A stretch of 64,000 bases of DNA from Balanoglossus misakiensis (Eukaryota; Hemichordata): the NCBI GenBank assembly GCA_040954595.2, contig CM082576.2:3410001-3474000 (forward strand). Reading direction: 5' to 3'. The notes below the pieces were generated by a model, which saw only the letters and a list, made by a program, of their open reading frames with translations, did not search any database and was not told the DNA's origin. This document shows, piece by piece, positions 12,801 to 25,700 of this stretch. The translations under genes and the position numbers were made by a program. Numbering within the stretch: the stretch's first letter is position 1; each line of letters starts with the position of its first letter.

Positions 12801-14134
12801 ATAATTCAGAAGTAATTTGAAGCTTATGAGTGATGTATCATCAATTGTAGATTCTTGGTATTTTTGAGGTGATTATTTTGAATCCTTGTTTTCATTTAAA
12901 GAAACCTTTGTTTTGTTTTGTCCCCGACAGTGGTACAATGACGTCAATCAAAAAGTTATGCTAGCAAACGGTCAGCCAGTTCCTGTAATACTGTTAGCAA
13001 ATAAGGTGAGACATGCGATGGTAGTCTGTGTATCTTGACATGTTTTTATTAAGTTTACAGCAAATCCCGTGTGCACTCAAGTAAATTTTATGTTCATTGA
13101 ACACAGATTCTTTTATGAGGAAACAAAACAAGATAATCTACACAATTCAACAGAGCCGTGAATTATTTTCTTCTCTCTACAGTCTGATCTTGAAGATGTT
13201 GCGATAGATGACCAATCACTGGACTCGTTCTGTAAAGACTACAAGTTTATGGCCTGGTTTGCAACGTCCGCAAAGGAAGACAAAAATATAAGTAAGCATC
13301 TCAGAGTTCCTTTTTCCCCTGTAAAGATACAGAATTTGAACATTTTAATATAAGGTTTTACATATAATCCCTGTGACACGAGGTACATGATGTTGGATGA
13401 CAAACACTATATATAAGCAGCAAATTAACATCTAGCCCAGATGAATACTGAGACTGGAAATGCAATGTTGTATGTGTGCACTGGAGAAGTGTTGCCATTA
13501 TACCTTTCCGGTATGCTTGGATTGATGAACTACTGTCACAGGGGGGACAAAAACAAGATGGCTGTGCCTTGAAGCGGCAGAGAGAGAGCAATGATCCCTG
13601 GGAGGAATAAGATCACTCATTGTTTATCTCTGTCAGTTCTGCATTAGCCTTGCTACTCACCGTGCATAGCAACGGTTTTATGTTGCTTGCCGTGAAATAA
13701 TGGCCTAATGCACGTTTAATAGGAAATTATGGCCCATTTGGTGCCGAGCAAGTCTGGAATGAAGGTGCAGTTGGACAAAATATGACAATTTGGTAATTAA
13801 ATTTTGATGGGGGAAACAGAGCGGATTAATATGATAGTCCCAGCATGACTGACGTTTGATGTTGCCATGGCACCGTCTTACAATCTAAATATTAGAAACG
13901 TGTCAGGAAGGATTATGCTTTGTGACTGATCCATAAATGCTATCAACTTTCTATTGTGTTGTCTCTCCCCACATTTAAGACGAGGCCATGGAATTCTTAG
14001 TGCAAAACATACTCCACCTTACCACGGAAGACAGGCGGCAAGACGAATGCATCATGTTGCCATCGCACACATATCCGGACGAAATGGATGAAGTCGAGGA
14101 TCCTCGAAAGGAGCCCTGCTGTTTAACTGCGTAG
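6897..14134 (+). CDS. RAB32: Rab32/38-family small GTPase (10 coding exons)
   Basis: Membrane-trafficking GTPase; relatives direct cargo to lysosome-related organelles such as melanosomes. Exons: 6897-6993, 7476-7480, 8276-8303, 8561-8657, 8988-9044, 9196-9228, 9673-9700, 12931-13005, 13183-13291, 13980-14134. These give 684 nt and 227 residues in unbroken phase. Visible: P-loop GEFGVGKTS (28-36), switch I region LTIGVDFALK (52-61), the Rab32/38 signature WDIAGHERFG then TRVYY (76-91), NKSD (139-142), TSAK (168-171), and a C-terminal CCLTA that supplies a double cysteine for geranylgeranylation. Two oddities: exon 2 is only 5 nt, and the usual catalytic Gln of the AGQE motif is His81. It could be the Rab32 side branch reported as lost in vertebrates and tunicates (Rab32LO) rather than true Rab32/38; a tree is needed to decide. 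Confidence 0.92.
7103..7135. repeat. Perfect 14-bp hairpin in Rab intron 1
   Basis: CACAGTCCCTCAAG (7103-7116) is followed by a 5-base loop (TCCCT) and its exact complement CTTGAGGGACTGTG (7122-7135). It could be a small fold-back remnant or a structured intronic RNA. No function can be assigned. Confidence 0.7.
7476..7480 (+). other. 5-nt microexon (GAAAG) of the Rab32-like gene
   Basis: The acceptor TTTATTTCAG and donor GTATGT flank five bases, GAAAG. Exon 1 ends ...GTT G. Adding GA AAG restores Gly-Lys, and exon 3 then continues ACA TCT, giving GVGKTS. Direct joining of exon 1 to the exon at 8276 would break the frame and destroy the P-loop, so the microexon is required. Confidence 0.88.
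9701..12930 (+). other. Largest Rab intron (3.2 kb)
   Basis: This stretch lies between Rab exons 7 and 8. A GC-richer block is visible at about 10960-11350, but no splice-bounded open frame or recognisable protein was found. An A run sits near 11741-11754. Confidence 0.6.
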
Positions 14135-17100
14135 AAGTTTTGAGATATTTACATATTCATAAGAAAAGGCAATAAGTCATTTCTGGCTGTGCTGGTGTTC
14201 TCCCAACTTTGAAGTGGAACATTCCTACGCGAATGCAATATCTGGAGCTTGGGGATCCATGCTGATGGCCCGCGACAATTTACTTTTGGACTGGAGACTG
14301 TGTTTTAACTATATAGGGCTTTCACGTACCAAACTCCACCATGTCCTGGTCCTATGATCTTTAACATGGCGTATGCTGTACTGTCATTTCAAAACAGGGA
14401 GAGATTGGATGGGGTCTCTGAGGTTTGCTCTATTTATAAAACGTGGGATTGGTTTACCCATTCTTTTCACTGGTCAGTAAACTTTTTTCGCAGACAAATC
14501 AAACCATGTCTTCGTTTTCATTCTTAGTTTGCCATTTCTTTGGTTTAAGTTTCATGTGAGAAAATACTCTTGTATTGTGTATGAAACAGTGAATTGTCAG
14601 GTGTCATAAAACCTTCGTAATCCTGTTTACAGCCAGAAGACTATAATGAATATAATATTAATAACAATATGATTGTATTTTATTTCTTTAAAAATACTGA
14701 ATCATCTTTGTCATCATTTAATATTCTGTGAAACAAAAATATGGAATCTAACTTTTATAATGCAGATTTTACCATTTCAAACAGTACTTTTAGGATGTGT
14801 GGATCTGATTGGGTGGCTTTGTGCACCAACTTTTTTTACTTCGCAAATTGGCACGGTAGGCTGTTTCAGGCTGAGAGAAGCAGAGAGAAAAAAACTGTCT
14901 GCATCCTTTGTTGTTAAGGCATCGTTGGTGATCCTGCAGAAAAAGAGCCAGACTTTTTATTTTTACTTTCTCATCAAAGAAAGCAAGACATCCATCCAGT
15001 AAACTCTGTTTATGACTAGACAATGACAGAGTTTATGAAAATAATCAGTGTACTGTGATGCACTGCACACCTCCAGCATCAGTAATGTGCCTTCAATGTC
15101 TTAAGAGAGAACTGTTATTCTAGAGTGTACTGGTACTTACATAATTTCAACACTTCCATCTGGTTGGCTGTTGACAGGCTCATCGCCATAATGCCAGTGT
15201 GGCTTGAATTCGAGATTTTTCTTTTACCAACCTTTAGGGTACAATTATTTTCCTTTGCGAATCATTTACCACTCTAGCTGTTGGTGCGCAGTCGACCTGC
15301 TGGCAATATTCAGATGGTTGCGCTGTCGTTAATGTGGTGCTATGAAAATCGTTCAAAGCAAAGTCAGCACATTAATGACACAGAAAGGGTCAGAAAGATT
15401 GCCAGGAGAAGAATTATGAACCTACAGCTATCACAACCCACTGCCTGCCAATACCAGTTGTGTTTTTGTCCCTGTATTTTATCCAATTTTAATTTGTAGT
15501 GAGTAGGTCTACTAATAAATTAGAAATTTTTGTCGCATTTTCTTAAACAAATATTTGTAAGATTTTACTGAGAAATGTTCCAAAACTTTTAAAAATAGGA
15601 TAAACCTGAGATGGGTGGCTTGACAAACTGGAACATAATATGTTCAAAGGCAATTTTTACCATGGTCACTTTGTATGTTACCAGTACTGTAATTGTAGAC
15701 AAAAGTGTAATTGGTTATATTTTACGCAATTCTAAATCCATGTCCCTGAGGGACTCTTGTAAGCAAAATCCTGTGATATACAACTCTAAAGAGTTAGTTT
15801 TTAGTCAGTCTTTTATTTTTTTATATACATGTACTGTCGGTTTCTCACCCATTCTGACTGATTTCAGACAGCAATCATGGAGACCGTTGTGGACCAGTCT
15901 GTTTTGACTTTTTACAAACCGCTATAAAATACAGGGATCATTTTGCTATCATTTCCTTCCATGTGCCAATATTTTGGATGAAAAGAGGTTCTTTCCATCA
16001 TCCATACTAATATGCTGAGGCTCGGGTAAAAGATTTACTCAAGAACCAACTTGAGAAGGGATGTTACTATCATCCTTTGACTGTATAGGGTACTACATGT
16101 TGTAGTTTAGAGTTGTACATGTACATACAAGATTTAATTCCTTATGGCCCTGAGTAATAAGTTAGATTTTGGGCAACAATGTGCAATTTTATAAATAAAT
16201 TAACCAGTTATCCTTAGTGTGTAGTTTTGCTGTTCTTTGTGTGCAAATATGATCAACTGGAATGCATTGAACCCAGCTGAATTTCCTGAATTCAATCACA
16301 CCAGTGTGAGTTGTACATATTCAACAAGAATGCGTGAGTGAGCTGTATGTGTGATGTGGTGTACACACTTAATTACATTCCAGTCACGAATGAAGACACG
16401 ATTTTAATACTTAGCAACAGACCGAGCTTGGAAACACAACCTTTGGCTGCCAGTCTTGCTCAGGGGTCTTTCCCTCATTATTATCTTGCAATGTCTCCAA
16501 GTGCCAGAATGACCAACTCTGCCTGTGGTCAGATTTCTAATCACTTCCCGTCTATAAACCTTGTTATTGATGTTTGGACTACAGAAATTGCACGGTGAGA
16601 AAGCCCTCGGGACGTGAATGCATGTATAAAACTGTTGTAGACTTGGCTCAGGAATATGCACGTAGTATGGTAGAAGTCTGGGCCATGGAGACATATTTAC
16701 TGTCAAACACTCAATATAGTGAAATGATCTTTGAATTTTTTAAATTAATAACAACATAAAAGCTACAAATCACTGCCAACTCTGCCTGAAGCACTATATT
16801 TTTGTCAGCACAGAAAATACATGATGAGAATGAAAGGTAGTACATGTAATAGCAAATGTTGCATCTTAGCTGCTGTTGACATCTTGGTGTACTACATGAC
16901 CCTCAAAACATTAACCATTTCAAGGTCATTGAGAAATTTCAAGCCATCGTTCAGCAAAAAAGTGACTTGATATTTCAACTGTAGAGTTTGAATATAGTTA
17001 ATTAGAAGCCATTGGCAATTAAACCCCGCATTTTTATTATTGATACAGTCCTATCTCTAGTAATGTGATAACAATTCCGGTATCAGAATTTAGAACCGGA

Positions 17101-17886
17101 AATGCACTAGTCACGAACCCAGCCTTCAATGTCGCCATGGCAACCTAGTGAAGCAATGCGATTCTTGAAACAGAGTGGTAACATTTTTGAAAAGTGCCTT
17201 TTATTGTGCTTGTCCACCTGAACTACAAATAGCCACTGGCTCTTCATTAAGACGCTTCAGATTTACAGCTCGGTGTCTCAGTGTTCAATTTGGCATGATG
17301 ATGACTCAGCACACTCTCCGTGAAAACATCTGAATTCACTTCCAGGCTTGCCTCAGACCCCAGACGATGCCCAATGCATTGTGGGTACTCCGGTCTGCCA
17401 TAGATCCAGGTGATAGATGAAGAGTGAGCGAGGATTTGGCAGCGTAGGTGGTGTTGTACGTACACAGCTAGGGTGGCACAGAGCATCAGTGTAACCACCT
17501 CGTGAATATTGAATACCTCAGAGAGGAGTAACAATTTAACACAATAATGGACTAATCAGAAACGGCCAGTGTCCTTCCCTCAGGTCCTTCATTATAGGCT
17601 AAATGAAAGTTTTCATATGGTTGGAGGGTTATGTACTGTCGTCCGCCAGAATGCATCGGTAGACACCTGACTAGACAATTACCGGGCATGCCAACAGGCA
17701 GGCTTTCTGTCTGTACTTTTAGTGGTTTACGAGGAATTTTTCTTTCGCAGTAAATGTCAGTGTGATCAATAAAGCCATCGGATGTGACAGGATCTTCACA
17801 GGCTTTCAACCACACCTAAATATCCTCAACAAAAAGACACAATTCTTATATTTCCAGTGTAATGTTTTACTTAACTTTCTTGTCTT
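14135..17886. other. Rab 3'UTR candidate and convergent intergenic region
   Basis: No coding sequence was recognised. AATAAA signals at 15514-15519 and 16194-16199 are candidate ends for the Rab transcript, giving a 3'UTR of 1.4-2.1 kb. The rest separates Rab from the convergent TIMM9. A near-perfect RFX X-box-like palindrome, GTCGCCATGGCAAC, is at 17131-17144. Confidence 0.5.
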
Positions 17887-17892
17887 TTTATT
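17887..17892 (-). other. Candidate poly(A) signal of TIMM9
   Basis: TTTATT on the plus strand reads AATAAA on the minus strand, about 430 bases after the TIMM9 stop. Its position suits a short 3'UTR. Confidence 0.4.
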
Positions 17893-18319
17893 ACAATTAA
17901 TGACTAATTAATGCAAATTGAACAGCTTGTCCGTACAGTGTTTTTATGAGCATTTTTTTCCTGCGAGTTTGAACAGGGTCACACTTGGCAGTACAATGTG
18001 ACAATGCAAATGACTTCTAGGAATTTCTGTAAATGCAACAATTTCAAACATTCTAGACTATTATCAGTTGCAGACATGGACATTGAGTTGGCAGGCCTTG
18101 ATCAATACATTACAATGTATTTGCTTTTTAATTCAAAAAGATTCGTGGTACTGGTAGCAAGTTCATCAGGCAGGCTTCCTGATTGGTGATACATGATGGC
18201 TACAGTTGATTGAAACCAGTCTGTGTTTTTTCATCAAGCAAGGTACCAAATGCAAAAGAAATGTCACTGAAGAAGACGCTAGATTCTTTAAGGTTGTCCA
18301 AGAAATGAAGTGTTTGCTG

Positions 18320-18984
18320 TTATCTTCCAGAGATGCCCTGCTGTGCAGCTATAACGTTTTCATTTTGTTGCACCTGGTATTCCTGGAATCTCTGTGATAT
18401 CCTTTGTGTCATTTTCAGGTATTTGTCCATGCAGTGCTGTGTGCAGCTATCCTGTTTGACAATGGGGGAGAGAGAGAGAATTACAATAAGAGAGTGAAAA
18501 TGAGAGGTGGGGTGAGGGGGGGGGGGAGGTAGGGAGAGCATGAACACATTGGAGATGGCAAAGATTCTTGTAGCTGAGAGTGGTTGAATTATTTGTAATG
18601 TTGCATTTTTAAGTAACTGAAGTAGTGTACTGCCAAGCATCCAAATTGGATTTGATCTAATTTCACTTATGGGTGTAGCAAACTATAGTGAAAGGTTTAA
18701 CTTTACGCCATGGTATGGAAACATTCAGAATTGTTGTGTTACTTACCTCATTGTCAGATACTTTTCTTGTTGTTAAATCATTGACACAGTCTGTGAAGCA
18801 CATCTCTGACAGTCGGTTGTACGATAAGAGAAACTCCCGAAACTGGAAAAAAATTAGATCTGTTTCATTTCACCAATTCTGTTATGGGAAATATGATTGA
18901 ATGAAACACATGATTCAGTACAGACAGATTTACCTGTTTGACTTCTGCCTGTTGCTGTTGTTGTGGTGTCAATTTCAATGCCAT
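18320..18984 (-). CDS. TIMM9: TIMM9, mitochondrial intermembrane-space small Tim chaperone (3 coding exons)
   Basis: Small Tim protein that pairs with Tim10 to escort hydrophobic precursors across the intermembrane space to the TIM22 complex. Coding exons (minus): 18984-18934, 18842-18747, 18451-18320, giving 279 nt and 92 residues (human about 89). The diagnostic twin CX3C motifs are present as C32-FTD-C36 and C52-TQH-C56, followed by the conserved [12 protein letters not shown] and [11 protein letters not shown] block. Exon borders are GT-AG and all fall in phase 0. A TTTTTTCAACAG acceptor at 19028 implies a 5'UTR exon (18985-19027) and a further non-coding first exon nearer 19.3 kb. The gene is head to head with TALPID3, the same arrangement as in human 14q23.1. 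Confidence 0.95.
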
Positions 18985-19027
18985 ATTTAAATTATAATAT
19001 TATATATTAGATATTGAAGACCTGGAT

Positions 19028-19716
19028 CTGTTGAAAAAATCAATTATACAGATAACATCATTTGTTATGATCACTTATGTATTACTTAATTACTGAAACA
19101 CCAGAAGTATGACTATGATTGAAGAAAGGGCACATCTCAGTCACTCATTGGATCTGTGACTGGAACACGAAACTGCTAATGTAACACTGAATAATTCAAA
19201 TACCCGAAATGTTTTACTTGTGCAGCAGCCAGAAACCCTTTATAACGTTTAGCGCTGGCTTGTAAATCAAGTTTGCGACAAAATAAACAGTATTTACTAG
19301 TTATCAGCGCACCTCGTGCAATCTTCGCTCCAGTGGGAGGAAATAAATAACCAACAAATGACAATTTTCCCGATACCAAAGTGTTAAACTTGTTTTCATT
19401 GGTCTAACTTTGGGATGTGTCCTATTTGACCAATCATATGACCCGTTTCTTTCACGCTAGGAAATTTTAATAGGCTCGGGATTCAAAATGGCGACTAGGT
19501 AACCAAGTGTTTGTTGATGTCGTTGCAAAGTACAGATTTTCTAGATAATTTAGTCGAATTTAAGCGATCGAGGAAGGTATACCGCCCGGTGGTGAACTAA
19601 ACGAATAGCTGTCGCTCGCTCATGCGGCTACGACATCTGCAACAGGGTCGGTGCAGAGTGACATTGGTTCGAAACAAGGTTCCCATAGGACAAGTACAGG
19701 AATTGCAGGTGTAGAC
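19028..19716. promoter_or_regulatory. Bidirectional TIMM9/TALPID3 promoter region
   Basis: The two divergent genes share under 750 bases between start codons. Visible elements are an inverted CCAAT box (ATTGG, 19398-19402), a CCAAT box (19430-19434), and CAAAATGGCGAC near 19484-19495, which resembles the YY1 motif AAnATGGCG found at many vertebrate start sites. CCAAT and YY1-type sites without a TATA box are typical of housekeeping bidirectional promoters. The ATG within the YY1-like site runs into a stop after three codons (ATG GCG ACT AGG TAA), so it is not the protein start. Confidence 0.6.
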
Positions 19717-22700
19717 ATGTTTACGCCAGACCAACACGTTCAGCCAAGAACTGAAAACATGGACGAAATGCAAGCAACGTCGACTCCGGGCGCAGATATC
19801 GGTAAATCGGAGACAGAAATGACTGACGGTAAGTCCGATTTACCAACTGGTGTGTCACCAACAGTACCCGGGTTAAACTTGAGCAACAACACTTCCGGGA
19901 GTTCGAGCGCTAGTGACATACTCATCCGATCTACGGTAGTCGAACCACCCAGTCAACTTTTGCATAAACTGTCCCAGCTTGGTGTGTCAGCTGCGAGTAT
20001 TTCGAGTATATCAAGCTCAAACAGTTCGATTGATGGTACAAAGAAGGTCAAGGTGAAGGCAAAACACCTGAGGGAAATAAAATCCCCGTTTGGAGAGGAT
20101 GGAGAAAATGGGGCAACACCAAAGCCACAAGTTCCCCCACCCTTGTTTCCTGTTGAGAAGACAAGGGAACAGCCAAAAAAGCCAGGTAAGTTATCATATC
20201 TGTCTGTTGACATGTAAGACTAGAGGTAATCAGCACCACATAAAATGATGTCATTCACAACAAAACAAAAATAAAATAAACAACATCATCAACACTGAGT
20301 CAGTAGCAAAAAGAAAACAACAACACAGGCAACAATCAGGGCAAAAGGATAAAACAGAAAAAGTCTTAAGCAAGATGTTCATTAAAAGTCAAAAGCTGCT
20401 GAACTTGATAAATCAATTCCCAATTCATCCATTAATAAGTTGTGGTATCACTTGTCATAAAAGTGATGTAGTTTCGAACTAAATTTGTTTCTCAGATCCA
20501 CTGGATAATGGTCAGCCCATTGTGTACTCAACAAGGCCCCAGAGTACCACTAGCAGTGGTTCTAGTGCAAGTGGCAGAGATGCACCACCCCAACCGCTAT
20601 TGTCATCTTCATCATCAGAAAACAAAGCAGAACGAGCCAGTGGAGACTCCCAAGAGTTGAGATCATCATCAGAGAATGATGAAAATCAACCTCCGAGAGA
20701 TACTCAACAAGTCACTGTAACTACCAAAAAAACAGAATCCAGAAAAACAAAACCAGGAAAGGTGGTAAGTGATATTACATTAATTAGTACAAATTAATAA
20801 TTGTCCCCAAGGCATAATGCAAATGACGTAATTTGGAAACATCTCAATAGTGCGGTCAGATTTTATAATTTTCTTCTACTGTTGTATTGCAGTCTGCTGG
20901 TGGTAGTTTTCTGAGGCAAGGATCTCCAGTTGATGGAATGGCATTTACAGAGTTGTCAAGGCAACAGGAAGAAATTGCTGTCACTGACTTCAGACTGGAT
21001 GGCAAAGCAAAACTTTTACGGGAAAACTTCATCAAAAGGTCAGAAACTAATACAATTTGGAATCTATAAAAAAATCATTCTAAACATCACTTTTACAGCA
21101 TTGGAAAAGATGCGTCCAAATCAGGACAACTCATTGCTGACAGCTGTCAGTATTTAACCCACAGCAGGAGCAAACCGATTATACCCAGGTATCCTAATTA
21201 CCATCTGCAATCTGACTGAGGAGAACTCTCTTATCTTTTCAGGCCAGTGAGCAATGCCCCCGTAAAGAAGATAGTCCAACCTAAGTTGATTACAAAGAAT
21301 CTCCCAAGAGTGAACGTCGACTCGAGGGGAGAGCCCACATCAGCCGGAGCCGTTGCGAGGAGCCAGCTGGCGGCAGGAAGGGACCCCGAGGCAGCCAGTA
21401 TCTCCACTGCAGCCGCAGCTACTGCTGCAGCAGTTGCCGCAGCAGCGCCCATGTTGAAGGTAAATCCTGCTGCTGTAAAATATGTTTTGTTTGTGCAACT
21501 TAATGATCTGTTGGCATTTTACATACCACTTGCATAAATTATAGTGATATAATAATGAGATTAGCATCAACTGCCGTTGAGTTGTTTGTGGCGATTACTG
21601 TAATTGACTAAATCGTCGGGTGTTCGTATGGACAGTTATCAAACTTGAAGTCTTTCACACGATAAAGCCCCAAAAAGTGACAGTGGTCACTGGTGCATTG
21701 AAGAAGATGATTAACACGATGGCAGTCATTGCGGATAGCTGCTGGGTCAGAAGATGATATCTGTGCATGTAGTCAGAAATAGTGTGTGCTGTTCAGTGAG
21801 AAAAGTCAGTATTCATGAATCAGTAATGGCAACCTCCATTTCACCCTGCTGAAAACCTCAGCTTGCCTCAATTCAAGAACATCTATACATGGGGATTGAA
21901 GTTTATTGTAAATATCAAAAACTGAAGCCCTTTTAAATCTATTATGTGAAATAGTTCAAAATGGAAGTAGGAATTCAAAATAAATATTTGTAATTTCTTG
22001 TACAAAATTTTTGACAAAATTATTGAACACTCGTTCAAATCAACACACAAATCTGTCTGATGTATTCCGTGCGATAAACTCACAATGTCATGTATTTGTC
22101 CTGTTTGCCCAGGCACAGAGTGACGTTGACGCCAAGCTGTCGACGATCATGGAGAAGTTGTCTTCTCTGGAGGAAGCCCGACAGAGAGCTGAGCAACAAG
22201 AGCAGATGCAACATGTGACAGAACTGGAGAGACAGGTGACTGAACTGACGCAGATGAGAATCAAACATCTGGAGGATTTACAGCAGCAACAACTACAGTT
22301 GCAAGTAAGTGGAGTGGATGAAATCACTGTGAAGATAAGTTAGTATGACTGGTGTCGTTGGTCAGAGTCTCGTTACATACAGACAAACAGACAGAAATAT
22401 GGCTGTTGGACTAAGAAAGATTTTACATGTTATATTCCTTCACTTTGTCTGTTACAGGCCAAATTTTTGGAGAGTAATACCAAAACCACCTCTCAGACAG
22501 ACCCCGGTCCACCATCAGCCCTGCAGACTTCCACCCCAAACTACTCATCATCAGCACCTGTCTTGACCCAGCACGCCAGACAACAGGGACCTTCCACTGT
22601 GGCTGCACACAAACCACACAGGTACCAGCCGGCTGTGACATTCCACCCAAGGACAGAGGAAAGTCCAATACACATCAGCAAACCCACACAGACATCTCCC

Positions 22701-25700
22701 CTGGACACCCCAGCACCCAGGAAGAAGCCACCCACACCTCTGACCTCAGAGACCTCCACTCTGCCGAAACCAGGTAGGTTGCAATAATTTTAGACACAAG
22801 CAAAAATAAATCAACTATCATATTACTATCATAGGTGTAATTAAATTTTTTTGCAAGCTGATAGGAAAGAAACATGTTGCAGGTATCTTGGAAACTGTGT
22901 AACTTGGTCCCTCTGCATCCATCCACTGTTACAGTAAACTGCAGAGAGAAAGAAATGAATCAATTTAGTTTGTATTATTTGCTTACATCACAGAAATTCG
23001 TCAGCAGTAAGAGCAAGTATTTAAAGTATAACATTGACGTTTGTTTTGATTGTGAAGGAGGCCGTGGGTTATTGGAGGAGATTCTGTCTCCGAGCAACAA
23101 TGACGCTGTGAGAGATGTACCCACACCGGTCAGGGCGACCCGACCTGCTCTGGACAGTGGCTTGGACAGGTAAGTCAATCAGACAGTGCTTAGATCTATG
23201 TAACAATCCAAGATTACTAGTATGAGTTGGTGTGTGGTTACCAAAGCAACGACAGCAAACACACATGCATACACACACACACTATCTTCACCTGATGGCC
23301 TTTATACTGGTGAATGATGCAGCTCAAATATATACTTCATTAGCAACACTTATTTTTAATGTAAGTACATCAGGAGTGCTTTACAATGAAAACAAAGCTC
23401 TCCTGTCTTCATAACATTATGACTGTTTTTATGCCCTTCTAACAGTCTAAATTATTAATATATTTAAGTTTTTAAAGGTTACTCTTTCATGCTTATTCGC
23501 CCCCTAAAATTGCGTGGTTGTGTGTGTGTGTCCAGATTTAAGGACACAACAAGAGTCGGGAATTCAAACGAAACTATGCAGTACTGTCAACACTTCAGTA
23601 AAGTGAAATCGCCCAGGGGAAGTGTTCTACTTGCAGAAGCATCGGATGAGGTTTTACGAAAACAAGTCACATATCGACACTTTGTTAGAACCGTGGCGGT
23701 GATTATTTAGAAGTTTTACTGCTGCCGGCTGATTTCTCACTCTTGTCGGAGAAGAAAAAGCCCACGAAGTCACTAATGTTGGCTCAGTGCCAAGGCTAGG
23801 GGGCTCTGTTTTCAGTGACTGTCTTGTTTGTAAAACACACAACAACACACCTGATACAGCAGTAGCATTTCGTAGAGTTCTGTTTGGACAAAATTTTGGC
23901 CAGCAGAAATAAAAAGACTCTTCTCAGTCACAACAATCACATATTGACTTGGAAAGATGATTTTCGCTTGAATCATCGTGACTTCCGAATCAGTCGTTTG
24001 TTCAGCCCAGACTAGCCAGAGGCAAGCTGTGATATTTTCACAACTGGTTTGACTTGTCAAACACTTTAGAAGCCAACTTCATCGCTGACTTGATCACAGT
24101 GGTGCTCAAACACGAAAACTGCCCAAAGTGAAATTAGCCAAATTAAAAATCCACTTGTCGCGTCGTGATTGTGATGGCGGCGAGAAAGGACATTGCCTTT
24201 TTTTCGACCCTTGTAGTGCCTAACTATAGCAACACCGTCGCTTGAGCAAATTGACACTGTCTGCCTGAATTGCCCTGGGGAAAATAGCCAAAATATTCAC
24301 TTTACAATTTGAATGTTGTGTTTTTAACAAGTGAAGATGGCCATAAGGTGATTCAAGAGAAGATTCTGCTAAGGTGATATTTACAAAATCTTGCGAATAA
24401 GATTTTTCATGCCTTGCATGTTATTATGTATACAGATAAGTTCTGTTAACTCCTCTGTATGTTTGTGTGTGTTACTGTGTGGGTATGTTTTGATGGGGAA
24501 AAATGTGTCTGTATTTGTTCTCAAATGTTTGTCTGCATTTTACATTCCAAATACGTAGCTGTTGTGGCATAATTTTCTGTCTAATTTTAGGCCATCCTTG
24601 GTGGTCAAGTGTTTGCCTCACTGACACCTTGCGATTTCTCAGCTGCTTGTTATTTCCCCCTTGTAAACAAGGCATTCAACTCAATTTCAAGAAAGCCATA
24701 GTGTTTGCATTTTCTTTTATTCAGTGGGGAAAGATAGGACTTCAGTCTATCACAACCTTTTGATATTCTTTGTTATTTGATAAACAATGTTGGTGTTTTT
24801 ATGAAGCGAAAAATGTCATTTTAAGCACATTGTGGAGTTTTACGAAAAATTATTAACGTTATTTAATAAGCATACACAAGATTTTTGAGCTGTTCCTGCT
24901 CATGGTTCTGACCAGTCTTGTGGGAGACTTAATAACAAAGTGCGCCCTCTCTAGTTGATAATGAGTCAGATGAGAGGAGCCGCCCCAACTGCCCAGTAGC
25001 TTCCAATTCCTAAAGGTGATAAGTGCATGCAACTTCTTTCTAGTAGGGAATGTGTAAAACGCCAAAGTATTACTATAAGAGAGATTTCCGTGCAAAATTC
25101 AAGTCATCTTAAAACGCTGCTTCCTCCCAGGGGCTGTCTAAGTAATGATACTGTGTCGGTTACAAAAATCAATGCATCCATTAATTTGAGCCCTGCAGCG
25201 GTGCAGCGCAGAGAGGAACGGTCAGCTTTGTTCGATGTTCAGTTCTCCCCCTCTGGCTCTCTCGCTTCTTTCTGTGAGTGAAGTTGACTAATGGAAGCTT
25301 TTCATGGTGCAAACGAGTGGGAGAGTGGAGAAAACATGCGAAAACTGTGATTGGCCCAAGGCCGTGGAAATTTACTTTGTCAGCAAGACGTGGCAGTGAA
25401 AGGAAAGCTATATTATAGCTGGGAGATGAGGGAGAGAGCGAGAGAGAAAAAAGTACCCCTTCCATTCGGGAAAAGTCAAAGGAAGAGGGGGGGGGAGAGA
25501 TGAGGTGGTGGAGCGTGAGGAAGAGAAGCGAAGACTGTGAAACGCCCCGAGGATGACGCATTGGATTGGAGCTGTCGCACTGAGTGAGTCAAACAATTCT
25601 CCCTCCGTCATCATCATCATCATCGGCGGTCTAGGATAGTCACTTAAAGATGCTACCTTGGCAACTAATTACCCTGCAAAAGTAGAAGGAAATGAGGCGC

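Noticed and set aside
17247-17815. Two adjacent minus-strand open frames (87 and 95 codons) between Rab and TIMM9
   Set aside because: No recognised family, no convincing splice link between them, and a stop separates them; could be an old pseudogene but unsupported.
19488-19490. ATG within AAAATGGCGAC as TALPID3 start
   Set aside because: The frame stops after three codons (ATG GCG ACT AGG TAA); it fits better as a YY1-like promoter element.
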